Assembly: GCA_036346275.1 (NCBI GenBank)
Contig: CM070713.1
Coordinates: 76,128,382-76,192,381 of the forward strand
Reading direction: 5' to 3'
Source: Otatea glauca
Lineage: Eukaryota; Streptophyta; Magnoliopsida; Poales; Poaceae
Length of the DNA stretch: 64,000 bases
Part shown: positions 35,169-48,612 of the stretch, one piece after another
How the letters are laid out: every line of letters begins with the position of its first letter
Numbering within the stretch: the first letter of the stretch is position 1
Notes under the pieces: generated by a model
Seen by the model: only the letters and a program-made list of their open reading frames with translations
What the model was told of the DNA's origin: nothing
Databases searched by the model: none
Position numbers and translations under genes: made by a program

Positions 35169-36920
35169 TGGCTTTTTCACCGGCGACGGCGGTTCACGCC
35201 GGGGGACGAATCCGCCGGCCTCGACTTTATCGCCACTCCAACGGGTGGGCTCGCCTCCCCATCGCCGTCAGAGACCGAAGCCTCGCCGAAGGCGTGGCTC
35301 CATCTCCGACAACCTCGCCGGCCTCCGGCTTGAGGCCCCTCGCAGCCTCCAGTCGAGCCCAACGAGCGCCCGCCATCTTTGGCGGTGGCACTGAGGGCTC
35401 GGAGGACGACGCGCCGCCTCCCACGAGCTCACAGAAGCCAGGCTATGGCCGGCCATATGCCGGCCTCGCTCACGAGCCGGAAGATTCTTCCAGCCACGAC
35501 TCTAGCTCCAACACGGAGCAAACCCCCCGCAGACGACACTCTCGTGAGTGCAACATGGCGAGCACGGTTAACCTGACCGTAACCCCCGTGGCTACGGGGG
35601 CTCCCCTCCAGCGCACTAAGGCGCAGGAGGAGGAATACCAGCGCGAACACACTGAGCGCGCTCAAGCTCGCCGCGCCGAGTTCCTCCGGCAGCGTAAAGA
35701 GCTGGAGGATCGAAGGGCCGAGCTCGATAAGCTCCAGGCGACCTGGAGCAGGATGAGCCCGAGCCCCATCGTTATTTTGCGGCTACGGGCGCAAGACGTT
35801 AGGTGCGCCACAAGCTGGTGGAGGAATCTGATGGCCCTCAGTTCTTCCCCCACGCAAACCAGAACATGGCTGCAGCTGCGATGCTGCTCCGAGGCCTTCC
35901 CGAGCCGGACGACCTGGAGGCCAAAGCCACGCACTGTAATCTCCGGTCGGTGGAGCGTCTTCAGACAAAGACATGCAAGCCTCCGACTCACCATTCTCGG
36001 GCGCCACCTCGGGCGCCAACCCGCACCACCCTTGGGCCCTACCGCTCCGCAAAGGTGGCGGCACATCAAGAATAACCCAGCCTCGCAGACGGTGCGCCAG
36101 CCACGGAGACGACGACGACGTCCGCGCCACCTCGAGGCGCCAAGAAAGCGTGGACGGCCGCCCCACTCGCGTGTTATGGACAACGGGCGCCGCCACGATC
36201 GCAGCCTCAAGCCCCGATGGTCCGGACCACGAGCTTCGTCAGGATCCGCCACGCAGATTTCCGCCGATTCGTGGCACCAACCAACATAGCCAAATACATC
36301 GGGCTACGAACCCCCGCAGATGGCTCAAGATTACGGCCAGATGTTTGGGGGAGGAGCGACGGATGACCTCTTCACCATCCAATACCTCCCTATCTACCTT
36401 GCGGACTCGACCGAGCCTGGCTCGAGTACTTGCCCGCAAAGACCATCAGAACTGGCCGACTTGAAGAGCCTCTTCGCGGCAACTTCGTGGCACATACAAG
36501 CGCCCCGTGAACTCTCGACTCAAGAGCCGCAAGCAAAGCCGGGAGAAACTCTCCGGATTACATCCGCGATTCTCCCACAATGCAACGAGCTCCTCGACAT
36601 CTCCGACGCCGACGCCGTGGGGCGTTCATTTACTGCACCTCCGCAAGGCCTTGGTGCACAAACCGGGCGCGTCAAGCCCGTAACTACCAAGGACCTTTCG
36701 ACATCGCCACCAACCACGCCCGGGCGAGGAGGCTGTGGGGGCCATCTTCGAAGATGGAAAGACTAAGCAAGAACCCGGGGTTCGATCCGGGTTCCCTTCC
36801 GACCGCTCCGACAAACGGAAGCGGCACGGGAAGCAGGTCCGCGAGGCCCAAGTGGTCGCGGCCGCCAACCGCCTCGCTAAGCAAAGAAGCGCGACGGCCG
36901 TTGTTCCCGACCACTTGAAA
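35169..36920 (+). pseudogene. gag: Gag remnant of Tat-lineage gypsy element
   Basis: Starting from ATG 35169, an Ala/Pro/Arg-rich N-terminus is followed by a charged coiled coil (EEEYQREHTERAQARRAEF, then RQRKELEDRRAELDKLQA, about 35630-35740). A retrotransposon Gag core is visible at about 36370-36530 (YLPIYLAD, EYLPAKT and LKSLFA in shifting frames). A lysine/arginine-rich tail lies near 36790-36880. At least three frame changes. Its product would form the particle shell. Confidence 0.7.
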
Positions 36921-37289
36921 AATTGATGGACGGCCGCGCCCACACCACGAATTCCCGTCAAACACAAGTACGGATCGCGAGGTCCTATGGCGCTTTCTCC
37001 AAGACACCCACGACGCCGCGGGTAAAGGAAAGAAGCAGCCCGCCCCACGGACCGGAGAAGATGGCGACGACGAGTTCCCGTAACCCCACGGCCGCCTCAT
37101 GATCTTTGGCGACCGGCATGCTACGCCGACAAGCTGCCACCAAGCTCGCCACCGCGAGGTCCACACCGCCACACCACCGCCCCCAATACCTTCGGTGGTC
37201 TGAGTCCCGATCACCTTTGATCGGACCGATCACCGACCACGTCCGCAACGGGAGATACCCGCTGTGGTCGACCCCATTGTGGGAAGAAG

Positions 37290-40200
37290 CGCCACAAAGG
37301 TGCTAATGGATCGGTGGCGCTGGTCTCAACATCCTTTATGTTGAGACGCCGACGCCATGGGGTCCCGCCGGTCTCCGACCGAGCAAGGCGCCTTTCCACG
37401 CGCCATCCCCGCAAGCGAGTTTAACCGCCGGGCGGTCGACCGCCCGTCACCTTTGGAGGACCGGAAAATTTCCGCACCGAGACCCTCACCTTCGAGGTTG
37501 TGGATTTTCCCGGATCCTACCACGCCATCTTGGGGAGGCCGTGCTACGCCAAGTTCATGGCGGTCCCCAGCTACACCTATCTCAAGCTAAAGATGCCCGG
37601 GCAGCGAGGAGTCATCACCGTGGCTTTGTCCTTCCAGCTTGCTTACAACTGCGAGCGAAGCAGTTGTGAGCTAGCATCGGCGGTCATCGCGTCCGCCGAG
37701 CTCGCCAACCTTCGGAGGGAAGCCTCCGAGTCCGCCCCTGAGTCCAGCAAGTCGGGGGTGGGATCCTTCAAGTCCGCCGAGGACACGAAGAAGGTTGCGG
37801 TCGATCCCGGTAATCTGACCAAGATCGTGCGGGTTGGAGCCACGCTCCCCGCCAAATTGGAAATCGCGCTCGTCGACTTCCTCCGCGCCAATAACGATGT
37901 CTTTGCATGAAAGTCCTCCGACATGCCAGGAATTCCCAGGGAGGTCGTCGAGCACTCCTTGAGCATCCGACCAGGCTCAAAGCCGATTGCCCAACGCCTG
38001 CGCCGCTTCGACGAAGAGAAGCGCAGGATCATAGGGGAGGAGATTGACAAGTTTTTGGCTGCAGGGTTTGTAAAAGAAGAAGAGTGGGCAATGGAGAATG
38101 TGCATTGACTATATGAGTCTCAACAAGGCGTGTCCCAAGGACCCATTCCCCTTGCCCCGCATCGACCAAGTCATAGACTCCACCGCAGGGTGCGAGTCCC
38201 TCTCCTTTCTGGATGCCTACTCGAGCTACCACCAGATAGCGCTGAAGGAGTCCGATCAGCTTGCGACCTCCTTCATCACTCCGTTTGGCTCATTCTGCTA
38301 CGTAACAATGCCGTTCGGTCTAAAAAATACGGGCGCTACATACCAGCGATGTATGCATGCAAATGTGTTTCAACGACCAGATCGGCCGCAACATTGAGGC
38401 GTACGTCGACGACATCGTCGTGAAGACCAAGAAGGCCGACGACCTCATTGCCGACCTAGGAGAGACTTTCGCGAATCTCCGGCGGTTCCGCATAAAGCTC
38501 AACCCCGAGAAGTGCGTCTTCGGGGTCCCCAAGGGGAAACTCCTCGGCTTCATCGTCTCCGAGCGCGGCATCGAGGCCAATCAGGAGAAGACCTCAAAGG
38601 GGTCCAGAGGCTAACCGGATGCCTTGCGGCCTTAAGCCATTTCGTGTCTCGCCTTGGCGAGCGCGGAATGCCGCTCTACCGGCTGCTCAAGAAATCCGAC
38701 CGTTTCAGCTGGACCCAGGAGGCTCAGGAGGCCCTCACCCGCTTAAAGGCCTTCTTGTCCTCACCCCCGGTCTGGTTGCCCAAGCACAGCGCGAACCACG
38801 CCTCTACATCGCAGCCACTGCCCAAGTCGTCAGTGCGGCCCTCGTGGTGGAACGAGCGGAAGAAGGTCGTGAACTCAAGGTACAGCGGCCAGCCTACTTC
38901 ATCAGCGAGGTGCTTTCCGAGTCCAAGGCTCGGTACCGCAGTGTAAGTCGCTTCACGCAGATGCTCATCGCAAAGGAAGTCGGTCCATTACTCGACCAAA
39001 GACCCCATCACCGTGGTGACCACATCGCCACTTGGCAAAATCGCCCACAACCGCGACGCTCGTGAAGGATAGCCAAGTGGGCGCCGAGCTTAATGGTCAC
39101 GACATATCATACGTTCCTCGAACGGCGGTCAAGTCACGTGCCCCGCCGACTTTGTCGCCGAGTGGACTGAAGCCCAGGCGCCACCGGCGTCAAGACCCCG
39201 TCATCGGACGATGTACTTCGATGGGTCCTACACCAAGAATGGCGCGGGTGCAGGAGTTGTTATTGTTTCCGCCGGGAGCGGACTTCAAGTGATCGCCGCT
39301 CTTCGATGCGACCAACAACATCGCCGAGTACGAGGCTCGTCAACGGTCTCGGATCGCCGCCGACCTCGGCGCTCGCCGACTCTACGTCCATGGGGACTCC
39401 AAGCTTGTTGTCGATCAGGTCATGAAGGCTGCGGAGCCCCGAGACACCCGGATGGCCGCGTACTGTCGAGAAGTGCGCAAGCTCGAGGAACGGTTCAAAG
39501 GTTTCGAGCTCCACCATAGCTACAGACGCTACAACGGTGAGGCCGATTACCTAGCCAATCTTGCCTCCAGCAGAGGGCGATCCCCTTTGTGATCTTCGCT
39601 CGCGACCTTCACGCTTCTCGTCGAGATGGACCCAGTGATCGAAGCGGTCCTCGACGCCGGCGCGGCTACCCGATCACCATACGGCCGGCGAGATCCCCGG
39701 TCGACCGCAGAGTGTTAACGATCAATCCGACCGAGGAAGCCCTTCACCGATCGCTCGACGGATGGGTCGCTTCTCCGACCCAACCGAGGCGGCGCCGCCC
39801 GTCGGCGAATCCTTCGTCCTGGTCAGGCCAGACCTTTATAAAAGGAGTCCCTCCGGAGTCCACCAGAGGTGCATTCTGGCCGACCAGGGGAAACAACTGC
39901 TGCTCGATATCCATGGCGGGGTTTGCGGTCACCATGCCGCGCCCCGGTCCCTGGTAGGAAAAGCCTTTCGACAAGGTTTCTACTGGCCGACCGCCGTGTC
40001 CGACGCCGAGCAGATTGTACGCACCTGTGAAGGATGAAAATTCTTTGCCCGGCAGACACATCTGCCAGCTCAGGCCTTACAGACGATTCCCATCACCTGG
40101 CCGTTTGCAGTATGGGGACTCGATCTGGTCGGGTCCTTCAAGAAAGCGCCCGGGAGCTTTACTCATCTCCTTATCGCGGTGGACAAGTTCACCAAGTGGA

Positions 40201-40801
40201 TAGAGGCCAAGCCCGTTGTGAGCATCACGTCGATGCAGGCGGCCACCTTCTTCCGTGACATCGTCTTTCGTTTTGGAGTCCCTAACTCTATCATCACCGA
40301 CAACGGGACGCAGTTCACGGGGAAGGAATTCCTCGAGTTCTGCGACGACTTCAACATCCGCGTCAATTGGGCAGCCGTGGCCCATCCGCGGACTAACGGC
40401 AAGGTCGAACGTGCGAACGGCATGATCCTCCAAGGGCTCAAGCCGCGGATCTTCAATCGACCGAAGTATTTCGCAGGGCGATGGGTGGCCGAGCTACCCC
40501 CCGTCCTCTGGAGCCTGCGGACCACGCTAACTCGGGCGACCGGGTTTACACCGTTCTTCATGGTGTTTGGTGCTGAAGCTGTCCGTTACCACAGCCGTCA
40601 GGTTCGAGGGCGATCCTTCACACGGCGACTGGTCTGCTACCTGGTCCGCACCAAAGAAAGACAGCACAAGCTCGCCACCTCGGAAGGCCCTTCACTGTCG
40701 TGGAGGTTCTTCGACCCGGCACCTTTCGACTCAAGGACGCGGATGGTCACGTCCTTCCCAATGCATGGAACATAGAAAAGTTAAGGCGATTCTATCCCTA
40801 A
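37290..40801 (+). pseudogene. pol: Pol remnant: protease, RT, RNase H, integrase
   Basis: Protease-region motifs (a GGAGLN-like site near 37320) lead to ILGRPCYAKFMAVPSYTYLK at about 37525-37590. RT shows PKDPFPLPRID, FLDAYSSYHQI, FGLKNTGATYQR and the catalytic YVDD at 38402-38413, then LNPEKCVFGVPKGKLLGF. RNase H begins YFDGSYTKNGAG near 39213 and contains HGDSKLVVDQVM. Integrase has an HHCC-type finger (about 39900-40040) and a core in one frame with D at 40122, D at 40299 and E at 40407 (35 residues apart), then GTFRLKDADGH-like sequence and a stop at 40801. Frameshifts split it at several points, but the integrase core is intact. Confidence 0.88.
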
Positions 40802-40919
40802 GTTCTTTTCTTATTTCTTGCATCGCCTTTACCCTTCCTTCCTAGCACCCGATCGCCGTGCGATACTCGGGGGCTGCCCATTGGCGCCCCCCGTTCAGAG
40901 CCGCTTTCGGTCAGCGCTC

Positions 40920-41312
40920 ATCGGGTAGGTGACCCGATCGACCACGAGGCCCTTCCGGAGCGGTAACCCTCTCGACCCAAGTGCTACGGCCTACGCCCCA
41001 GCGGCTACGGTTGCGAAGTGGCACTTCGTGGAAGAAGGAAGTGCCCAAGCGGTGCGGCCCTTGGTCGGTCGGGAACACTCCTCTCCCGCGCAAACACAGC
41101 TAACTCACGCGCTCATGCGGGTCGGTGACCCGACTGGCCACGAGGTCCTTCCCGAGCGGTAACCCTCTCGACCCATGTACTACGGCCTACGCCCCGGCGG
41201 CTACGGTTGCGAAGTAGCACTTAGCGGAAGAAGGAAGTGCCCGAGCGGAGCGATCTTTGGCCAGTTGGGAACACTCCTATCCCTCACAAGTGCGTGAGAA
41301 TGCTGCGCAGCC
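40920..41312. repeat. 196-bp tandem duplication after pol
   Basis: Two copies, offset 196 bp. Shared landmarks are GGTAACCCTCTCGACCCA (40962 and 41158) and CGGCTACGGTTGCGAAGT. Copies differ by scattered substitutions. Confidence 0.85.
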
Positions 41313-41461
41313 AAAGTTCCCATCCTTTTTGCCCTTCCAAAAAATGACCCGACTTACGCAAAAGCGACCCCAGCGGTCCTTAGGCTATGGCCGGTCAAGC
41401 ACGCACCATAACGTAAACGAGGGCAAGAGGCATGCTGGAACTTGCTAAGTCTTAAGATTAT

Positions 41462-44400
41462 TTACGAACAATAGTCTTCACAATAGAGGGATCTATCTAA
41501 CTTCTCCTTATTCTTGTTGGAGGGCACTCCGCGGCGAGATGTGGCTGGCAATCTCTCGAGCGTGCGGCTCGACTTGAAGCTCGAGCTTGTCGATCTCGTC
41601 GTGGTCCGGTTCCCGGCGACACCGCTGCTCACCACCGCGAGGTCGATGCCGTCGTAATGGGAGACGGTGTTTACCAACGCCGAGGAAGCCCCGAGTGTCG
41701 CGCCCACGATCACCGCGCTCTCGACGTGCCCCGGCACTTGAGACTGCACGGTGGCGAGCGCGCTCGGACCCGCCACGGTTCCAAGAACCCGGTCGCAGAC
41801 ATATTGGCCGACCCCGCGAAGGGCCTCCAGCTCTGCGACCAGCACGGCTCGGCTACCCTCGGTTTCCCTCAGCGCCGCCTGCGCCACGTCCCGCGCCGTG
41901 ACCGCCTCATCACGGGCCTGCAGGACGTCCTTCCGCGCCTCCACGGCGCCACCAAGGTTATTCTGCAACTTTGCAGATCGGGGTCGAGTCAGAAAACGCG
42001 CCCCGCAAACTGCTGATACAGAATCGATATAAGAATTAGAGCTCTTACCGCTCGAAGAGCTCTCCAAGTCGCGGAGACTGGCCTCCGACTTGGCCAGATC
42101 CCGTTGGGTGGCGTCGCGCTCACGCCGCGCTAGCTCGGCGCCCTCTCGAGCCTGGACCAACTCAACCTGAAGGTTGGCCGCCTCCGACCGCGCGGTTGCC
42201 TCCCCGGCCACGGCCCGGTCCTTGGCGTCGCTCGCCCCCGCCAGGAGGGATTCGAGCTCGGCCACCCGCGCGGCCAAAGACTGGCTCGTCTGGCGCTCCT
42301 CGAGCAAGGCCTGGCCGGACTGAGCCAACTCCTGGCGGGTTTCCTCCGCTGCCTTTTGCTCATGGCCCAGGGCCTCCCGGGCGTTGCGCAACTCAGGGCC
42401 AAGCGGGTCACGCGCCTCTTCGACGGCTAATTTATAGCCGTGCATGCCCATGATGAACCGCGACTTGTCCCCCGAGCGGGCACGCAAGCGCTACAAGGCG
42501 CAATACTCCGTTAGCTCACAACGAATCTGCCGAAGGTTATGAGAGCCAGGCCCCGACGACTTACCCAGCTATGAAAGGACAGGGGATGTCGCCTAGAGGA
42601 GGGGGTGAATAGGCGGATTAAAAACTTTGTAACTCAAATGCAGCGGAATAAAATATGCAGCTAAATAAAATCTCCCGAGTTTCCCGAACAATCCGGAGTG
42701 TCCGGATATTCAATCCGGATATTAGGATAGTCCGATCCCGAGGTCCTAACCCGAGTGTCCGGTATTCAATCCGGATACTCGGATTATCCGGACTGTCGGG
42801 TTCGAGGATTCGGATACTCGGATTGAGGATCTCAAGAGAGATTTTAAATCCTCGCAATTTTTCAACAATCTACTTGAACACAAAAGATCTTAGTGATGTC
42901 AGTACACGAGGGTATAGAAGATCCGAGCCAAACACAACAAAAGAGTAGATCGGGCTCCCAAAGATTCAAAACCAAATACTAAAGCAAGAGTAAGAAGCAA
43001 ACTTGGAGACAATGATTTTTCACCCGAGTTCGGATCCTTGAGGATCCTACGTCTCCGCTGAGCGGCTCGGTCACACTTGAGCCGGGTCTCTTTCAACCCT
43101 CTTCCTCCGGTGTTGCACAAATGCACTCGCCGGTCTTCACTCCTTTGATTCCTTCCCTTACGGAGGCGGAACTGGCCTTCACAAACTTCCCACGGCCAAC
43201 CACACAAAGCTCCGGTGGCTCGTAGGCGACCTCCTAGCCGTCTAGGAGTCCTCAACCTCCAAGAGTAACAAATGCTCATGAAGAACAAGCTTGGAGATGA
43301 AATCAAGTGCTCAACCAACTCAAAACTCACTCCCCAAACTCTTCCCAACCCTTCTCACAAGGGGATCACTTAGATCTAAGGGTAAAAGCTCCTCAAAGCC
43401 CCCACACACCCTCAAAATCCACACCAAAAGCCTCTTCAAAAGAGGAGGAAGGGCTATAAATAGACCTCCCCAAAAACTAGCCGTTGGGGGCAGGCTGCGC
43501 ACAATCCGGAGACTCCGGATTTCAATCCGGATACTCCGGATTGACTGAGAAAGGCTAACAGAGAGACTCAACCCGGAGAGTCCGGATAAATGTTCGGATA
43601 CTCCGGATTATCCGGATAGTCCGGACTAACTCCGGATAGTCCGAATCAGACTGAGCAGCTCGACTAAAAACGAGCATAACTTTTGACTCCGGACTCCGAT
43701 TTCAGAGATTTTGGACTCTCCCGAAAGCTAAGAACGAGGGCTACACAAATAACAAGGTCTCACTACCCAAATCTCAAAGGATAAACACAGATTTCATAAA
43801 GAAATCAAGAGAGACCTACAACCCTCACTTTCCGGCACTACCAACACCACTCTCTTTCTAAGATTCACAAGGATGGATCACTTGAGCACTTGACACATCT
43901 AAAAGTCATTCGACATCGCATCCCTCTTCATAGTACGGCAATCCTTAGACTCAAATTAAATCAAGGATAATATAAGTCTAGAACTAGTCACTTGCCGTCT
44001 TTTTTCTTGATGTCGATGCATGAAGACCTTCACCATATAATTGATGACATCTTCGCCTTGTCCAACTCGACTCGATTCACCTCATGAGACTCTCGTCCTA
44101 TCAACCTTGACTTGATCATCCTCTCTGACGATCTCCACGCCAAGTTGCTCTTGACTTAGTCCTCAGCTCTTGGTGACACCGCCGTCTTGTTGACCTCGGC
44201 TTAATGATCATCCTCTAAGATACCTTGGTCATCATACGACGGACCTAATTCTTTCCAAACTACTCATGAAAGACATTAGTCCCAAAAGCTCAATAGATAT
44301 GAATAGAGTTGATATTTGTGAGCGTTGATTACAACAAGTGTTTCATATAAAGAAGCACAATATAAATGGAAACACTTGACATAAGAAATGTTCTCTACTA

Positions 44401-47320
44401 AGTACATCATGATGAATATGTAATTGATCTATATGCACTAGAGAGATATATAATTGCCAATAGGATGAATCAATTAAATCATGGCAAGGATCACAGACTT
44501 TACTTAAATAAAGCACATGATAGAATATACACGAATTGTACCTGTGCAAATAATATTTGGAGTAAGAGTAAATATGTGATCCAACACTAGATAAACTTCA
44601 CTAAGAGAATTGCATGAGAAGATATACAAATAAAACATGCATGCACCAAGTCAATCTATAGCAATATGAAGTTTTAACTCTAGTTAATACATGCATACTA
44701 TAATGAACTCAAATGAATATATATGCACAAATAAATATGACATGAACCAATGTGCATATATATAATCAACATGCTACTTGGAGTTCACTATGCATTTGCA
44801 CGAAAGGAATGCAATAACAAATATAGAATAGATACCAAAATTGCATACCTTATCTTTGCTTAACCTTCCTATTTGATTTTCCTCTAAATGGATGAGACTG
44901 ATACTCAACTAGGCAATAACAAGTTAGTCTCATAGCAATATAATCATATTAGAGGTTTGTCATTTGTTAAGCACTAAGTTAAGCATTTACTTAATTGCAT
45001 AGATTGTCATTATGAGTGTTTGTCATTAATCACCAAAATAACATAAGTGCCTAGATGCACTTTCAAGCTAACCGGAAGAATCTTTTCGGCAACCGCGTCC
45101 AGCGCCTTGCCGAAACTCTCGAAGTCGCGACCCAGCTCCTCCTAGATCCGCTTGGTCTCCACTGCGGCGCGCTTAATGCTGTCCCGGAGGACAGCCCATT
45201 CGCGGCCCTCCGCCGGGTCATCCATCGAGATGGTCGGCCCGCCGGATTGGCCGCCCACCGACCAAGTCAGCGTCAGCGAGGGCGGCAGATTCGAGCCGCT
45301 TGGGCCGGCCCCAGCGGCTTGCACCAAGGGAAGGCCACTCGGCACCTCCCCCTACGACTCCGGGAGGATCGGTTCGAACTCTTGGACCGCCTCCTCTGGC
45401 TGGCCTCCGGGCGGCGGAGTCGCCACTGCTTCGGGAAGCCGGGCCGCATCTGCCGGCGGGCTCCCTGGCGGCGGCAATTCTTCCTGACCTCCCTCGACCG
45501 AGGGAGGAAGATTTGGGTCGCCGAGGACGGTCGGAACCGTCTCGACCTCCGCCCCGGCTGCCGGCCCGGAAACCATCGTCTGCTCCACCGGTAGCTCCGA
45601 CGCTGCCGCCGGTGGAACTTCGCCCCCGGTCGGACCGACCAGGGCCTCCCCAACCTGCGCTCCGCCTTCCTCGGTCGATCGGGCTGATGCTATGCTCGGG
45701 GCTGCAGTTGCGACCGCCCCTGAGTAAACACTGCGCGCCACAAACAATCAATAATTTGCTCAGACTATCCTACCGTTACCAGTCAAAGAGGGGACACTTA
45801 CTGCGCTGATCGGACGCGCGGTAGCCGTGCCCTCTTCGTCGGTCCTCCTTACGGGGGCGAGTCGGCCTTCCGCTTCCTCGAGGATGATTCCACTGGGGAC
45901 ATCTCCACTTGGGGCACAGCGTCGGCCGCGCCTATGTGCTCGCCCCCCGCCGAACCTCCAACCGGGTTGCCCCCGTCCGGCGAATCGGACATATACCCGC
46001 GGTATGGGTGTCCGCCCCGGTTTTCGCTACTGTCGGTAGAAGTCGACACCGCAGAAGTGGTCTCCGATGCGTCCTCGCCGCGCGCGGCTCTTGCAGCGCG
46101 TTCCTTCTCCCGCCGCTTCCTCTTCTCCTCTTTGCATTTCTTACACGCGGCTTCAATTTGCGCAGACTTCGCGCGGGCCTCAGCCCTCAGCTCCTTCTCC
46201 CCTGGCAGCAGCGCCCGGGAGACCATCCCGGCAAGCCCCTGGGGAACGTAAAGACCACGATCAGGCAGAGTGCCAACACCGAGGGACAAAAAGAAAAAAG
46301 GAGAAAGAAAGCTACACTCAAATTACCAGGTTCGGCAGATTCCGGGCCGAAAATGGCTCGGGATGGCCGCCCGCCGCCTCGATCGCGCATCCGCCCGTAA
46401 CGGCGGATACCCGCGCCCGGACCTCCGACTAGGGGAGCTCCTCCGCCATCATCCTCGCCGGGTCGATCGGCCCCTCAAATTTGAACATGGGGAAGGCTGA
46501 TCCATAAGAGGCTGCACGCGCATCTTCATGAACGCGCGCACAACAACGTCACCTGTAAGCCCTCGTTCTTTTTGGACCTTGATCTGGTCCGTTATCACCT
46601 CCACTCGGTTCCTCTCCCTCTTCTCGGCGCCCCAGCCCCACGAGGGCTTCATCTCCGGGAGCCGACCGGGGTAGCCGGGAGCGCTGTCCCCCAAGTTCGT
46701 GGCGTAGAGCCACTCGGAGTGCCACCCTCGGTTGGGCGACGGTAGATTCATCTCAATATAATCCGCTGCGCGCCCCGCGCGCAGCTGGAAAGCCACACCT
46801 CCGACAGGCACCGCCGCGTCTGAGAACTTGTCTTTCCTCAGCCGGGCCTGGAAGAAATGCCTCCACAAAGCCCAATGGGGCTCGATCCCCAGAAAAGCTT
46901 CACAGAGCGTGATGAAGATGGCGATATGAAGGACCCCGTTAGGATTAAGGTGGTGCACCTCCGCCTCGTAATGAAGAAGGAGCCCACGCGACGAACGGGT
47001 GCAATGGATTCGAACCGCGCCAGAAACGAGGCGGGTACAACGACCTCGCCGAGCCCCGGCGCGGGGAAGGCGGCCCCAGACGGCACTCTCCACCCTGAGA
47101 CCTCCTCCAGAGGCAAGAACCCTTTCTTTACCAGCCCGAGCGCACGGCCGGCCTGGATGGAGCACGTTGGCCACGACATCTCTGGAAGAATAGGGAGAAG
47201 GTGAGAAAGGGAGAAGTTGGGAGTTTTTTCTTTCTCTTGCTCTCGCGGTCTTTCTTCTTGTCACAGGCAAGCGCAGGAAGATGAGCAAGCAAAGGCGAGA
47301 GGTATGCTCGAGCACCCCCC
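41462..47320 (-). pseudogene. Antisense ORF of the Tat element (Transposase_28-like plus coiled coil), interrupted by a solo LTR
   Basis: Read on the minus strand from about 47179, the first block (MSWPTCSIQAGR..., then after a frame change LLHYEAEVHHLNPNGVLHIA) matches the 'putative gypsy type transposon' domain family (Transposase_28) known from plant Tat elements. Next come charged or low-complexity blocks at 46289-45849 (Lys/Arg/Glu-rich, CKKCKEEKRKRREKERAA) and 45747-45352 (Pro/Glu/Gly-rich). A block at about 45210-45066 (GREWAVLRDSIKRAA) follows. The frame is then interrupted by the 2494-bp solo LTR and resumes at 42487-41462 with a long coiled coil rich in Ala/Glu/Arg. AG acceptor-like sites suggest introns. 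The function of such antisense ORFs is unknown; no DDE catalytic motif is visible. Confidence 0.7.
42572..45065 (-). mobile_element. Solo LTR of the same copia family, inverted
   Basis: 2494 bp starting TGAAAGGACAGGGG and ending GCACTTTCA, the reverse complement of the LTRs at 6194 and 14904. Perfect target duplication AGCTA at 42567-42571 and 45066-45070. It includes both TCCGGA arrays (about 42690-42835 and 43500-43640). It arose by LTR-LTR recombination after insertion into the gypsy antisense gene. Confidence 0.95.
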
Positions 47321-47342
47321 TCACCCTATTTATAAGGGCCAA

Positions 47343-48612
47343 GCGGGCGCCAGCCGAACAGACGCCTCCTCGAGCGAAACGTCGCGCACATCCTCATCCG
47401 CCGTGTTAATTGCCGGCGAAGGTCGACCAGCGGGCGCCACCAACAGACGCCTCGAACGAGCGTCGCGACATCTTCGTCTGCCGCGCGGGCACTGTAACGC
47501 CGTTTAATTCCACTGCATTTAATCCTGACAAGACAGTAGGAGCCGTAAAGACACCGCCTCGGGCCGCGCGTCCTGAGACCTCTTGGTCTCCGCCTTTAGG
47601 CCAGGATGGTTGCCCCGGGGCTCGTGCGAGAGGCCCGTTGGACCGCTGCGATCCCAAAACGGCAAGAGCTCGATGGCTCGCGCGGGGGGTCCAGCCGAAA
47701 GCTGTGGGTTCTTAAGGCCTATTCCACCAGATGGATATAAGGCCGCCCCAGCAAAATTCGAGCAAGGGGCGAGTATGAGGTGAGCCCCGGTGGGCCTCCG
47801 GTTAGGTCGGCTGACGACCCGATCACCTCAACTCGCGTCCGAGACCATACTTCACACTCTCCCGGGAGCCCATCGATGGGCGGCAATGAAGTGTGCTCGG
47901 GTCGACGGACGACCTGTGGTTGACATGAGATCGAGTAAAGAAAGGTTTTATGGGTCGCCCACACGGGCCCGACACCCTACTGGGACCGTCTGTTCGGAAG
48001 GGTTCCCCTTGGGCGGGACCTCCCAGGACCCACTCGGACCATCCGTTATTAGCTCCACGAGCACGGCGTTCAAACCAACGCAGGTAAACGCGCGTCACTC
48101 ACCCCCTCCAGGTCCCACACCTGCGGACGGAGTATACGTGTGGGATAGACGGTGGCCACTCCTCTCGCAGCTACCCTCGCCGGACGAGGACTCGGGATGG
48201 ATGTCCCACGTCCAGCTACGACGTAAAACGAGCCACGTCCAGCTACGACGTTAAACGAGCACTCGGACACCCCCTAAACAAGCGTTCATGAGTTCGCACG
48301 TCCGACTACTCGCGCCTAGAAAGAAGCGATCACCTGCCGATTGCCGATTCTCGAGGACCGAGTTAAGGAACAAACCAAAGCAAGCTCATCGCAAAGATAT
48401 TTGTAAAGGAAAAGAAGATTTCGTTATAGGCCAACAGGCTCAAACTTTACACAATTTTACATGAAGCGCCCCGCAGGCTCAAAAGCTACGCAGAGCTACA
48501 AGATATGGTGGAGCTATTTCTGCCCCAAGTATTATATCTTGAGCATCAATGCGGCGTCAATGTACTCACCAACGGCGAAGCACTTCCTGGAGTTTAGCGG
48601 AGCCGCCCGCCG
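47343..48612. other. Noncoding part of the gypsy element
   Basis: GC-rich, no supportable frame. Probably holds the promoter of the antisense gene. A near-perfect ~31-bp tandem pair occurs at about 48196-48258 (CACGTCCAGCTACGACGT twice). Confidence 0.5.
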
